Shown: positions 30,633 through 42,600 of the stretch, one piece after another
Layout: the number at the start of each line of letters is the position of its first letter
Numbering within the stretch: position 1 is the first letter of the stretch
Source of the DNA: Ciona savignyi
Taxonomy: Eukaryota; Chordata; Ascidiacea; Phlebobranchia; Cionidae
NCBI GenBank assembly: GCA_000149265.1
Contig: CH003412.1
Location: forward strand, 3,671,254-3,735,253
Direction of reading: 5' to 3'
Length of the DNA: 64,000 bases
Notes under the pieces: generated by a model
Databases searched by the model: none
What the model was told of the DNA's origin: nothing
Seen by the model: the letters and a program-made list of their open reading frames with translations, nothing else
Position numbers and translations under genes: made by a program

Positions 30633-33600
30633 CTGTGGATACAAAGACTCGTTTGAGTTAACAAGCCACATATGTAAGCGAGCTAAATAATTTGATACAG
30701 GAAACTTTGCGTGAAACGACTCATTAGAAAATTTGACAAATAAACAAATATTTTATATAAGTAATGGTGTATTATATGCATGACTGTTAACACCACCTGG
30801 CCCCACAAGGCATCAAACTTACCACTGTGGACTAAACAAAAACTGGCATTTTGTATAAAAAAGTAGAAATGTCACCTTGGATCTGGGTGGAGTTGGTCTA
30901 TAAGGTCGTCTTGGCGAATCAGTTCTGCTGATTGGCGCTGTTAGACGAGCTAGAGCAACCTTTTTCTGTCAAGGAATTACAAAGGATCGAGTTAAATTTC
31001 ACTTAATTCCAATTTTACTAAATGAAGTATGGTACGCAATGGTTATTCTGATATACCTCATACTTTCTCTTAGCCTCTCTCCTTTCCTTCGCTATCCTTC
31101 TTGACTCAGCAGAGTCTATTGGAACCTTGTTACTGCTGCTTTGTTTGGGTTTCTGGATATAAAAAATCTATTTTAATATATTCAATTATAAAGTAACAGA
31201 AAATATTAGGCTTTCATAAATTTACAGTCATTTAAACCTATAAAAACGAAACCTTTTTTGGACTTGCTTTTAAGAAGTTTGCTTACTAGGTACTGTCATA
31301 TTACTAGTTAAGATGATAATTATGTCAACAAAAAGGTCCAAAGTTTACATTTGTATGCTCCGCTGGAACTTTATATTCGATAGACGTTTTTCCATAATCT
31401 GAAGCAATTGTTGTGTCATCAGAATCATAATTACTTTCTGCTCTGGTTGTGTAAGACTGAAAAAAAGAATATTTCTCTGATCACATATTTTAAAATTTAG
31501 GTAATTACGAATTAGTTTAGTGACCATTGTAGAAATTATTCTATTTTTTTATATTACCAATGACAATAAGGAATCAACAAACTTTACCACATTAGGATAA
31601 AATATCACCTTGGATCTGGGTGGAGTTGGTCTATAAGGTCGTCTTGGCGAATCAGTTCTGCTGATTGGCGCTGTTAGACGAGCTAAAGCAACCTTTTTCT
31701 GTCAAAGAATTACAAAGAATCAAGTTAAATTTCACTTAATTTTAACCTTTTGAGATAAGAAATGGTAAGCACTGGTCATTCTGATATACCTCATACTTTC
31801 TCTTAGCCTCTCTCCTTTCCTTCGCTATCCTTCTTGACTCAGCAGAGTCTATTGGAACCTTGTTACTGCTGCTTTGTTTGGGTTTCTAGATATAAAAAAA
31901 TTGGTTTAAACAGTATAAATTAAACCAAAACAGAATACATTGCATATTGTAGACCTTACAATCCTTAATACCCATAAAAAGCAATCTTTTTGGGTTTGTT
32001 TACGACAAGGTAACTGATATACTTATAGACTACTGGTTAATTTAATAATAAAGTCAACAAAATAGTCCAAAGTTTACATTTGTATGCTCCGCTGGAACTT
32101 TATATTCGATGGACTTTTCTCCATAATCTGAAGTAATTGTTGTGTCATCCGAATCATAATTACTTTCTGCTCTGGATTTGCAAGACTGCAACAAAAGTTC
32201 CTGGTCACATATTCTAATAAATAAATCTTATTATGTTTAACCTTTGGATGGAAAGTGTGGGAAAAAAAAAGAAGATTGCTCAGATTTCAATTTCCCACCA
32301 TCAGATTACTAAATATATATCGCAGCGTGTTTAACATAAGAGATGCGATTGTTGTTTTAGGTCATTGACCCAAAAGGTTTAAGCATAAGGCTGTTTTATA
32401 CATTGCCAATGATATTGGAACCTCTGGTTTGTTGGTCGAATTGCTAAAAAAGCTATAAAGCACCGTATAACTATTCTCCAATAATATAGACAATAAAAAA
32501 TTGCCGTTTTGTTTAATATTAATAAGTTATACCTTTGATCTGGGTGGAGTTGGTTTATAAGGTCCTCTTGGCGAATCAGTTCTGCTGATTGGCGCTGTTA
32601 GGCGAGCTAGAGCAACCTTTTTCTGTAAAAGAATTACAAAGGAACAAGTTAAATTTCACTTAATTTCAATTTTACTAAATGAAGTATGGTAAGCAATTGA
32701 CATTCTGATATACCTCATACTTTCTCTTAGCCTCTCTCCTTTCCTTCGCTATCCTTCTTGACTCAGCAGAGTCTATTGGAACCTTGTTACTGCTGCTTTG
32801 TTTGGGTTTCTGAATAATGTTTTTTATACATTTAAATAATTTTAACGTAACCAAAGTTGAATTTGCTTCTAATAGCATTGCTTTCTTAGTATTACAATAA
32901 ACAGTGTCAATTAAAACAAGACAGAATATATTGCATTTTGTAAAGTTTACAATTCTTAATACCAAAAAAAAAGCCAAAGTACTCCCATACTTATAGACTA
33001 CTAGATAATTTAATAACCAAGTCAAAAAAATGGTTCAAAGTTTACATTTGTATGCTCCGCTGGAACTTTATATTCGATGGAAGTTTCTCCATAATCTGAA
33101 GCAATTGTTGTGTCATCAGAATCATAATTACTTTCAGGTTTGGTTTCGCAAGACTGAAATGAAAATTATTGAGTAAAAAATCTTGCAAACATTCAGCTAT
33201 CAAATACCAGCACTAGACCTACTAAAAGTGTAGTGGGGAAGCAATGACCATATTCATTATATTTATTGGTTTGTAGGTACAAAAAACAAGAGAATACATT
33301 TATAACTAGCCATAACAGACATGTCTAGTATAGTGTTTAAGTATTAGATATAGGAAAATGGTATATTAACGGAGGTTATTCTTAAAAATGATAAGTATTT
33401 CTACCCAACAATAAAATAACACTAAAATAAATATATCCTAACCTCCTTAGAAGGTACTTTAGTTGCTTTCTTAGTTGCCACTTTTACTGGTTTTTTGACT
33501 TCATTTGTTTCTATTTGTTCCTCTTCAGATTTGTCCTCCTTTATGACCTCATCTTGCCTATGCTTTGAAGTCCTTCTTTTAGCGTTTGTCTGCTCAAGAT

Positions 33601-36600
33601 GGAAATATAAGTTGCTTAGCAAGCTGAGCTTTTTATTCCATCCAACAAATCCTAACCTCCTTGGAAGGTGCTTTGATTGCCTTTTTCGTCGCCACTTTGA
33701 CTGGTTTTGTGACTTCATTTGTTTCTTTCGGTGCCATTTTGGCTTTGTCCTCTTGTTTGGGCTCATCTACACTGTGTTTTGAGGCACTTTCCTTGAGTTT
33801 TTTCTGCACAAAAACAATAAGCCAACTGTTAAACTTATTGTCCCACTAACAGTGATGCAATATTTCTGCATGTTTTATTGTATTGTACTCACATTTACTG
33901 ATGGGCATCTTTTCGGAGCAACTAAGGACTTAGATGAGCTCTGTGAATTGTTTGAGTTATTAAGATTCAATAGATTAGACTTAGGTTAGTCTGGTGGTTT
34001 AGTGTGACGGCTTTCAACCAAAATGTGTAAGGCTCGAAACTGATCGCTAATTAGTCAGTTGTGTCCTTGGGCAATGCACTTAACAGATAATGCCTAAACC
34101 AGCGGATTAATGGGTTCTACTAAATTAAAGGAACATGTGAATCATACACAACACACTGCAATATTCTATCCCACTATCCTGGGTGGGTTATAATACCTCG
34201 TCTGAAGATGCATCGTCATCATCAGATTCTGCTTTGTCACTGTCGGAAAATTCATCTTCATATCCAGATGACTGGTTGCCGTTGTCATCTGATTGCTATA
34301 AAACACAGATATTTATATTTATTAAACTTATATACATTTAATATTTATTCACTAACACCTATTAATATTTGGCAACTGCAATAACCTGCACTGATGGCAA
34401 TATTGAATGTTCTGAGCTTTTAAAAGTATGTTCCATGGTTCTTTAAACTTTCAAAAATAATAAATGTAAAAAGACTAAAAAGATAATAAATATAAAGACT
34501 TGGCTACCTTTTCTAATGAAGATTTCATCTCCAGTAATGCCTGTTTGATAATTGAGGGGGCGGAGGTTACAGCCTTTACTGCAGGAGTTTCAATCACGTC
34601 CTACAATGCAATCGAAATTAGTAAATTTTATTGTTAGGTATATTTTTGTTTTCATCAAACCTGATCAGCATTATCCTCTGTAGCATCCTCATGTACAAGG
34701 TATTTTAAAGCACTTTTCCCGAGGTTCTTCTGCATTTGATATATGAGGCAAAATGTTAAACTATGTTTATATGCTAACATTGAACAACTATTTTTGTATT
34801 TTAGATTGTGTTACACTTTTTCATAGATTATTTGGAAGAGTTATAAAAAAATTATTAATTCACCTTTGAAGAGAAACTTCTTTTAGAAGAAGCTTTTGAG
34901 GACTTAGATGAGCTCTGTGAATAGTTTGAATTGGTTAGATTTCAAAAATTAGTTTCTGTGAGTTGTCATACCTCGTCTGTAGAGGCATCGTCATCATATT
35001 CTGCTTTGCTAATGTCGGAAAACTCATCTTCATATGCAGAGGACTGGAATATAACACCGATATTTAATGATTTAAGAAATATTCATTGCAATTTCGTTAA
35101 ATTTGTGACAGTTTTTGGCTTTAACACCTAATGATATTTAAATATTGCTGCAGTATGCTCTGTGGAAATATTGAATGTTAGGAACATTCAAAATTACAAG
35201 TTTGCATATTATTGTATTTGTATAGATGTCGAAAACGTGTGAGTTCTTTCCAAAATGCAAGCCTTGTAACTTCTAAGAAATTAAAATAATGATTACCTTT
35301 TCTAATGAAGATTTCATCTCCAGTAATGCCTGTTTGATGATTGAGGGGGCGGAGGTTACAGCCTTTACTGCAGGAGTTTCAATCATGTCCTACAATGCAA
35401 TCAAAATTAGTAAATTCTACTGCTGGGTCTGTGCTTGATTCCACACAACAAGTCCTAACCTCCTTGGAAGGTACTTTGATTGCCTTCTTCGTCGCTACTT
35501 TGACTGGTTTTGAGACTTCATTTGTTTCTTTCGGTGCCTTTTTGGCTTTGTCCTCTTTTATGTCCTCATCTTGGCTGTGCTGTGGTGAATCGTTTTCCAA
35601 GTTCACCTGTTTGAAAGTGATGACATGATAAACTGCTACCAAACTAACCATTTATGGGAGGCCATGAAAAGGCAAAGAGCTTTACCGAGTATTTGTCGGT
35701 GGAATTATCATCGTTGTTTAATTGCTTGGTGGTTGATCGACAAGATATTATGCTAAGGAGTGAAGGGCTCTGTAAAAGTAGTGGATTTAGTTTAAAATCA
35801 AATTTGGATACGTTATAAAATTAAGTAAAATTATTTTTAAAAGAAACAGTCTTGATTTTGTTAAAAATAAAGCATTCCTGGATATTTTAATTTTTAAAGT
35901 TAATTTTATAACTGATGGAAAATTATTGGGTATCTTGAGTATTCTATGTTTTGTATTATCTTCAAATAATCTAAAGTGCTGAAAATAAACCTTGGATGCA
36001 GACTTTTGGTCTCCTTTGCTTAGGGAACTCGATTCACTTTCACTCTGTTCAGCCAATACTGGATGCTGCAATTACAATATATTAACATACCATGCCTTAA
36101 GTAAGCACTATATTCATACCTTGAGTGATTGTTCACTCTTGTTGGAGTTGTGGATTGATGATATGTCCTGTGATATAAAAAAACAATGAAATTAATGATT
36201 CAATATTATCATCTAATTTTTTGTGCTACTTTTCTTTGTAACGAAGAAGCAAAAAATAAACTAAACTTAAACTACTTTATTTGATTTTAACAATCTTGTT
36301 AATTTAATTTCAAAGTACATGGCAGCGATTTGTCCAGAACTGATAACTTCTAATTGTTGATCACTTACCTCTGAATCTGATAAGTCAATCTGAGTCACAT
36401 TTAGAACTGTGGGCTCCTTGTCCTTCAAAGAGTGTTGATTTCCCACAGATGTTGCACTAAGTTGGCAATCAACCTGGAAAACAGCTCATTTTTAAATTTC
36501 AATTTTTTTAACAAAGCTTGTGTAATAATTGTTGGTGGGAAATTCATTGCTTTGACAACAATTTTGTTGATAAACAACTTTTGATTCTATCCAAGAAATC

Positions 36601-39600
36601 CTAACCTCCTTGGAAGGTGCTTTGATTGCCTTCTTTGTCACCACTTTGACTGGTTTTACGACTTCATTTGGTTCTTTCGGTGCCTTTTTGGCTTTGTCCT
36701 CTTTAATGGCCTCATCTTGGCTGTGCTTTGAAGCCCTTTTTTCCAGGTTTCTCTGCATAAGAATTACTGTCAGCAACAAAAACTGCATTTTTGCACTAAA
36801 ATTGTTGCAATACATAAAAACAGACTATATATACACTTAAAGTCACCAGTTTGGGACTAAAATCCACCAAATTACATTTTTGTAGATAAACCTCACAGGC
36901 ATCATACCTGGCGCAGAGTTGATTCTGAATCACTCTCCGATAAGTCAGACTTACAAGTGGAGGATTCCTGTAATGAAGTAAAATTAATGATCATGTTGGC
37001 TTGCTTTTTGCTGTACTTAATTTTGTATTTTGAAATATACACATTTTGGATACTATTACATAAAAAACTTAATAACTAAACTAAGGTAAAAATATATTGA
37101 ATCATTTTTCATTTTCTTTTCAATGATTGTAAAATTGTAAGGATTTGTAAAAAATACAAATCTGTTTAATTTGATACCTCTGAATCTGAATGGTGAATTT
37201 GAGTCGCATTCAGGATCGTTGGTTCTATTTCTTCTTTTAAAGATTTTTTCCTTTCTTCTGAGGTTGAAATATTTTGATAATCCACCTGGAAAACAAATTA
37301 AACTTAATTAAGATGTCTTTACCTCCATGTTTGGCAAGTTTTGTTCTATACTACTTGGTGGACAATCCTAGATGTAATTACAATGACACCCATTAATGTG
37401 ACCAAATAGATTACAGTGTAACTTTTAGGAAACAGTGTGATTTCACCAAACAAGTCCTAACCTCCTTAGAAGGTACTTTGGTTGCCTTCTTTATTGCCAC
37501 TTTGACTGGTTTTGCGACTTCATTTGTTTCTTTCAATGCCTTTTTCGCTTTGTTTGGTTTTGTCGGCTTAGGCAGACTGTGTTTTGAAGCTTGTTTTTCC
37601 AGTTCCACCTGTATTATGATCACCAGAAATAGTAGTAAACTTGGGTTTTGCGATATGAACATCATAAAATAAAATTATTTTTTCTTAATTTCAAGATTCT
37701 AAAATCCCTAAAATGCCATAGACCAAAACTATGTCAACCATTGTACCTGAGAAGAAGTTGGCTTCAAATCATGTTCTGATGAGTTTGACTCACAACTTGA
37801 TGAGCTCTGTAATGTATGAATGAAAATAACAATTTTCTGTAGGAACTGGATCGAGTGATGTTTTTCAATGACTATGCACGATAAACTTTAGCGATTTGTA
37901 CAGAAGTGGATGTCTGCCCTATCTACTTGCATTCAAGCCAAGTACCTTCAAATCAGAATGGTAAATTTGATTCACTTTTTAAGATGGTTGGCTCCTCCTT
38001 TTTCAAGGAGCTTATTTTTTCAACTTTGGTTTGAATATAAAAAAGTAATGGGGCTATTATAACTTCACCAAGCTTTGTCATATAATTGTTAGTGCAGAAC
38101 TAATAGCTTTTCCAACAACCGACAACAACGTTTTTGGATGTGACCAAAATAGAGAACTTGAAAAACAACTTTTTATTCCACACAACAAGTCCTAACCTCC
38201 TTGGAAGATACTTTGGTTGCCTTCTTTGTTGTCTCTTTGACTGGTTTTGCGACTTCATTTGTTTCTTTTGATGCCTTTTTAGCTTTGTTTGGTTTTGTCG
38301 GCTTAGTCAGAATGTGTTTTGAAGCTTGTTTTTCCAGTTCCACCTGTGTTATGATCACCAGGAAAAGTAGTAAACTTGGGTTTTGCAATATGAATATCGT
38401 AAAATATAAAATATATTTTCTTAATTTCAAGATTCTAAAATCTCTAAAATGCCATAGACCAAAACAATGACGACCATTGTACCTGAGGAAGAGTTGGTTT
38501 CGAATCATGTTCTGATGAGTTTGACTCAGAACTGGAGGAGCTCTGTAATGTATGAATGAAAATCAAATCTTGCTGTAGGAACTGAATCGAGGCATTGATA
38601 GTTGGCTGGATGGAGTAATGTTTCTAATGACCAAGCATGATAAACTTTAGCGATTTGTACAGAAATGTATGTCTGCCCTATCTACTTGCATTTAAGCCAA
38701 CTACCTTCAAATCAGAATGGTAAATTTGATTCACTTTTTAAGATGGTTGGCTCCTCCTTTTTCAAGGAGCTTATTTTATCAACTTTGGTTTGAATATTTT
38801 TGCAATCAATCGGTATAAAAAAGTGATAGGGCTATTATAACTTCACCAAGACTTGTCATATAATTGTTAGTGCAGAACTAATAGCTTTTCCAACAACCGA
38901 CAACAACGTTTTTGGATGTGACCAAAATAGAGAACTTGAAAAACAACTTTTTATTCCACACAACAAATCCTAACCTTCTTGGAAGGTGCTTTGATTGTCT
39001 TCTTCGTCACCACTTTAACGGGTTTTGCGACTTCATTTGTTTTTTTCAGTGCCTTTTTGGCTTTACTTTCTGTTATGACCTCATTCAAACTATGTTTTGA
39101 TGTCTTCTTCTTTCGTTTATTCTGCATAAAAAAACTTGTGCAACAAGGTAAAGATTTGTACTATAAGTTTATGATTTAACCCAACATAAGCAATATTGTG
39201 TATTTTTACATTGATTTGGCTTAAGTAATGTTATTATACTGTGTTTTCCCGTTTGTTTAATGGTATTAATAAAAGTTACTAATTGCAAATGAAAATAAGA
39301 AAAAATAATTTGACCTGGCCTAAATCCTACCATGACAACATGTGTAAGCATCATACCTGGCATGGAGTTGGATCGAAATCACTCTCAGATGAGTACGACT
39401 CACGAGTGGAGGACCTCTGTAATGCAGCATGATGCGGAATGAAATATTTCTATTATGACATTAAACAACACATTGATGTTAATTCTGCTGCAAAATTATC
39501 ACATGAAAATTAGGTGAAAAGATGATACTGACTTTCTTCTCTGTATGATTCAAACTGCTGGTTTAAAATATCCATTACCAAAGAAGCGAACAAAGTAAAT

Positions 39601-42600
39601 ATATATATATATTTTCATCTCATTCACAGGAAAATCATGATATATTCCTTAAAAAACACTGTACCCTTAATGTAGGACGCAGTCAAGACTGTGGTATCTC
39701 TGGTTCGAGTATTGTTATGTGTGAACACTGATCAAATGTTACCTTTGTGTATCTTTTCTTTCTCGTAGAAGTTGACTGGGTTATTGGCACCTGTAGAAAA
39801 TAATGAACATGTCAAACTAGATGGGTATTTGTCACTGCGTTACAAAAATACTCAAACAACTAGATTTGCTAACATTTGTTACTTAAACTTGATCACTGTT
39901 CAGAATATTGTTTAGCACCATTTAATCTTATTTAATTGTTTCTTCTGAAAATAAACCTTGAATTGGGACTTTCTGTTCTTTTCTCTTCCTCTTTGGGAAA
40001 TCGATTCACTTTCACTCTGTTCAGCCAATACTGGATGCTGCAATCACAATATATTAACATTCTATACCTTAAGTAAGCACTATATTCATACCTTGAGTGA
40101 CTGTTCACTCTTGTTGGATTTGGGGATTGAAGACATGTCCTGTGATATAAAACAAGTAATGATACAATTATCAGACAATTTTGCATTTGCTTTAAACTGT
40201 TTATGCAATATAACAAATCCTACATCTTACAAATATTCTCTTGTTAGAACACCTACCTCTGAATCTGACTGAGGAACTTGCGTAACATTCAATTTTGTTG
40301 GCTCTTCCTGCACTTTCAAGGAGTTTTGATTTTCCTCTGAGGTTAGACTACTCTGGCAATCAATCTGGAAAACAACACACCCATGTAAGATGTCTGCATC
40401 TCAGAAAAGGTAAGTCTTATAATAGTAGGGGTAGCTTCTTGTTTTGTAAGTATGCATATCAACCTTGTCCAAAAATGTGATCGAGAATCAGTAAATAAGT
40501 TTTAATTCCACCCAACAAGTCCTAACCTCCTTGGAAGGTGCTTTGATTGCCTTCTTTGTCGCCACTTTGACTGGTTTTGTGACTTCATTTGTTTCTTTCA
40601 GTGCCTTTTTGGCTTTGTCCTCTTTAATGGCCTCATCTTGGCTGTGCTTTAAAGCCCTTCTTTCAAGTTTTATCTGTCAAAAAAATGAATAGACAATGTT
40701 AAATTGTGTATATGGTTACACCTTAAATTAGAAAATTGTTAAAGTTCCAACAATTTCAGTATTTTCAGACACTCTATAAGTTCTGCAATATGTTGTTCAA
40801 AATCTTTGTTTTCAGCAATTTATACAAAAATATTTTGGTTTTCAAAAATAAACCTTAGATTGGGACTTTCTCTGCTTTTCTCTTCCTCTTTGGGAACTCG
40901 ATCCAGTTTCACTCTGTTCAGCCAATACTGGAAGCTGCAATGACAATACAAAGAAAATAATGAAATGAGGTGTAAAATTTTTCAGAAAATGTTGCATTTA
41001 CTTTCACACAAACATCTGACCTCTTTCAACAGCAAGTACTCTCTCTAAGTGTCAAACTACCTACCTCTGAATCTGACTGCTGAATTTGAGTTGCATTCAG
41101 CTCTTTGTGCACTTTCAAGGAGTTTTGATTTTCATGGAAGGTTGGACTCTGGCAATCAAACTGAAAACAAGTTATACTTAACTAAGATGTCTTTATATCT
41201 ATCTCAGACAAAGTTTGGCTCATAATAGTTGGTGAGGCTTCTGGTTATGTATGTAGTCATCTTGTTCTACAATCTTTTCCAAAAATGTCATGAAAAATGT
41301 GAACCGCTAACAACTTTAAATTCTATCCAACAAATCCTAACCTCCCTGGAAGATACTTTGGTTGCCTTCTTTGTCGTCACTGGTTTTGTGACTTTTTCTT
41401 TTTTCTGTGTCTTTTTGACTTGGTTCTCCTTTATGTCCTCTTCCTTGCTGTGTTTAGAAGCACTTTTCTCCAGAATTATCTGCATAAAATTACCAGATGA
41501 CATGCTGAACCCTGGTGTTAACCTAACAATATCTCCAAAAACAAAAAAGATTGCATTAAAGACACCAGTTATGGGCATTTTTCAAGAAGTCACGTATAAA
41601 AGGATCTTTTTACCGGGGCTGGAGGCGGCTCAACATCAGCTTCTGATTCTGAGCTGGTTGAATCAGACTCGCTGCTGGAAGAGCTCTGCAATTATTTAAC
41701 ATGTATAAACTAAATCGATTTCATATCAATTTTCTGCAGGCACTGGTTATTCTTATGTGCACAAAGAAAACGCTGATAGTCATTGATTCTAGAACGAATT
41801 TACTCACCTTTGCTGATGAACTGCTCTTGTTAGACGCAACTGAGGAATCAGAAGAGCTCTGTGGATTGTTTGAATCAGTTAGATTCGAAGATTATACCCA
41901 AGTGGGTTGTCATACCTCGTCCAAAGACGCTTTGTTATCATCCAACTTATCCTTGCAGGTGTCGGAACATTGGCCATCACCATACGCAGATGACAGACTG
42001 CGATTGTCGTCGGATTTCTAGAAAACATTGGGATTTTATTTCAGGTGAATGGTTGGTAACTTTAGTTTAGTTTATTTCTTGTTTCCAAGATGAAACACGA
42101 AGCAAAACCTTTGATAAAAATTTGGAAAAAGGGAAAAAATGGCAAAAATACTCAATCACATAAAGCCTAATAAGAGTACCAAGATTTTATATCTTGCTTG
42201 CATTACCTGTGGGGTTTGGAGCATCAATACTGACATCACAGACTTTGTTTTGGAATTCTTCTTTGTTGGGAGTGGACTTGCACCATCACCCTGGTTATAA
42301 CAAGCGAAGTTAATGGTAAAACTACAACTTTTTAATTTGTTTACAACAATTCATAATATTTCTTCCTTTAAGCATGCAAGCAACTGCGGTATAATGTTGA
42401 TGCATAAATTTACCGAGTGCTTGTCGGCAGAAATATTGTCCCTTTTCAGTAGTTTCGGCGAAGGTTGAGGACTAGGAATCTGTAAAAGTTTGTGGTCAAT
42501 TTTACAAAAAAAACTTACCAATGTGCTTGTTTTATATATATATATATGCCTTTAGGAAAATACTATGCATCTGTTGCTTTACCTTACCTTTTTCAATCCT

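Larger units (their letters stand above)
37462..38975 (-). repeat. Tandem segment duplication, 735-780 bp unit
   Basis: The stretch with the Lys-rich exon at 37462-37608, the Ser-rich exon at 37747-37806 and the downstream intron recurs at 38197-38343 and 38483-38542. Long intron blocks are also shared, e.g. plus-strand ACAACGTTTTTGGATGTGAC near 38126 and again about 777 bases on. Spacing drifts from 735 to 778, so small indels have accumulated. Confidence 0.85.

Noticed and set aside
30876..41479. CRISPR-like regular repeats
   Set aside because: The repeats are 90-147-base protein-coding exons with splice sites and variable introns, not short direct repeats with unique spacers.
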